Assembly (NCBI GenBank): GCA_031276105.1
Contig: JAISNS010000118.1
Span: 1 to 6,946, forward strand
Direction of reading: 5' to 3'
Source of the DNA: Dysgonamonadaceae bacterium
Lineage (GTDB): Bacteria; Bacteroidota; Bacteroidia; Bacteroidales; Azobacteroidaceae
DNA: 6,946 bases
In this document: piece by piece, positions 6,931-6,946 of the stretch
How positions within the stretch are numbered: the stretch's first letter is position 1
Layout: each line of letters opens with the position of its first letter
Notes under the pieces: model-generated
Database searches by the model: none
What the model was told of the DNA's origin: nothing
Seen by the model: the letters and a program-made list of their open reading frames with translations, nothing else
Translations under genes and position numbers: made by a program

Positions 6931-6946
6931 AAACTAAAAACTAAAA
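6931..6946. repeat. Short heptamer tandem repeat running off the right edge
   Basis: Two exact copies of AAACTAA (6931-6937, 6938-6944) plus two bases of a third. The period and core (AACTAAR) match the heptamers in the hairpin at 3035-3098. It may be the edge of a second, larger element of the same kind, but only two units are visible and A/T-rich intergenic DNA can give this by chance. Confidence 0.5.

Noticed and set aside
1..6946. A novel defence, mobile or CRISPR-type system
   Set aside because: No transposase, integrase, nuclease-helicase, toxin-antitoxin, reverse transcriptase or spaced direct-repeat array is visible; all coding DNA is explained by four known families.

Overview
The window reads as ordinary chromosomal DNA from a member of the Bacteroidota, most likely Bacteroidales. 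Three things point there: two upstream regions carry a TAnnTTTG box, the -7 element of Bacteroidetes promoters; start codons are preceded by A/T-rich leaders rather than clear Shine-Dalgarno sites; and the proteins (a short HAE1-type RND pump, an adaptor with a membrane anchor and Gly/Pro linker, a 560-residue POT transporter) look like the types common in that phylum. The genus cannot be fixed from the sequence alone.

All four genes lie on the minus strand, so transcription runs from right to left. From the right: a promoter at about 6894-6901 drives a proton-coupled POT-family oligopeptide transporter (6831 to 5149). Nineteen bases later comes a secreted endonuclease/exonuclease/phosphatase-family hydrolase (5129 to 4308), probably in the same transcript. 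After a 115-base gap holding a second promoter (4227-4259) comes an efflux unit: a periplasmic adaptor (4192 to 3104), then a 25-bp perfect hairpin built from heptamers, then an AcrB-like RND permease that starts at a GTG (3019) and runs off the left edge just before its expected stop codon. An outer-membrane TolC-like factor would be expected further left, but it is outside the window.

The adaptor and permease should form the inner-membrane and periplasmic parts of a tripartite, proton-driven multidrug (or bile salt/dye/detergent) exporter. The POT protein imports di- and tripeptides, and the EEP protein is an exported metal-dependent phosphodiesterase of unknown substrate; no functional link between these two is evident beyond their spacing.

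I see no CRISPR array, tRNA, rRNA, transposase, phage gene or new defence-type system. The features that depart from the ordinary are small: the heptamer palindrome between adaptor and pump, a matching heptamer tract at the right edge, a GC-rich palindrome inside the adaptor reading frame, and an incomplete ExxER proton-coupling motif in the POT transporter.
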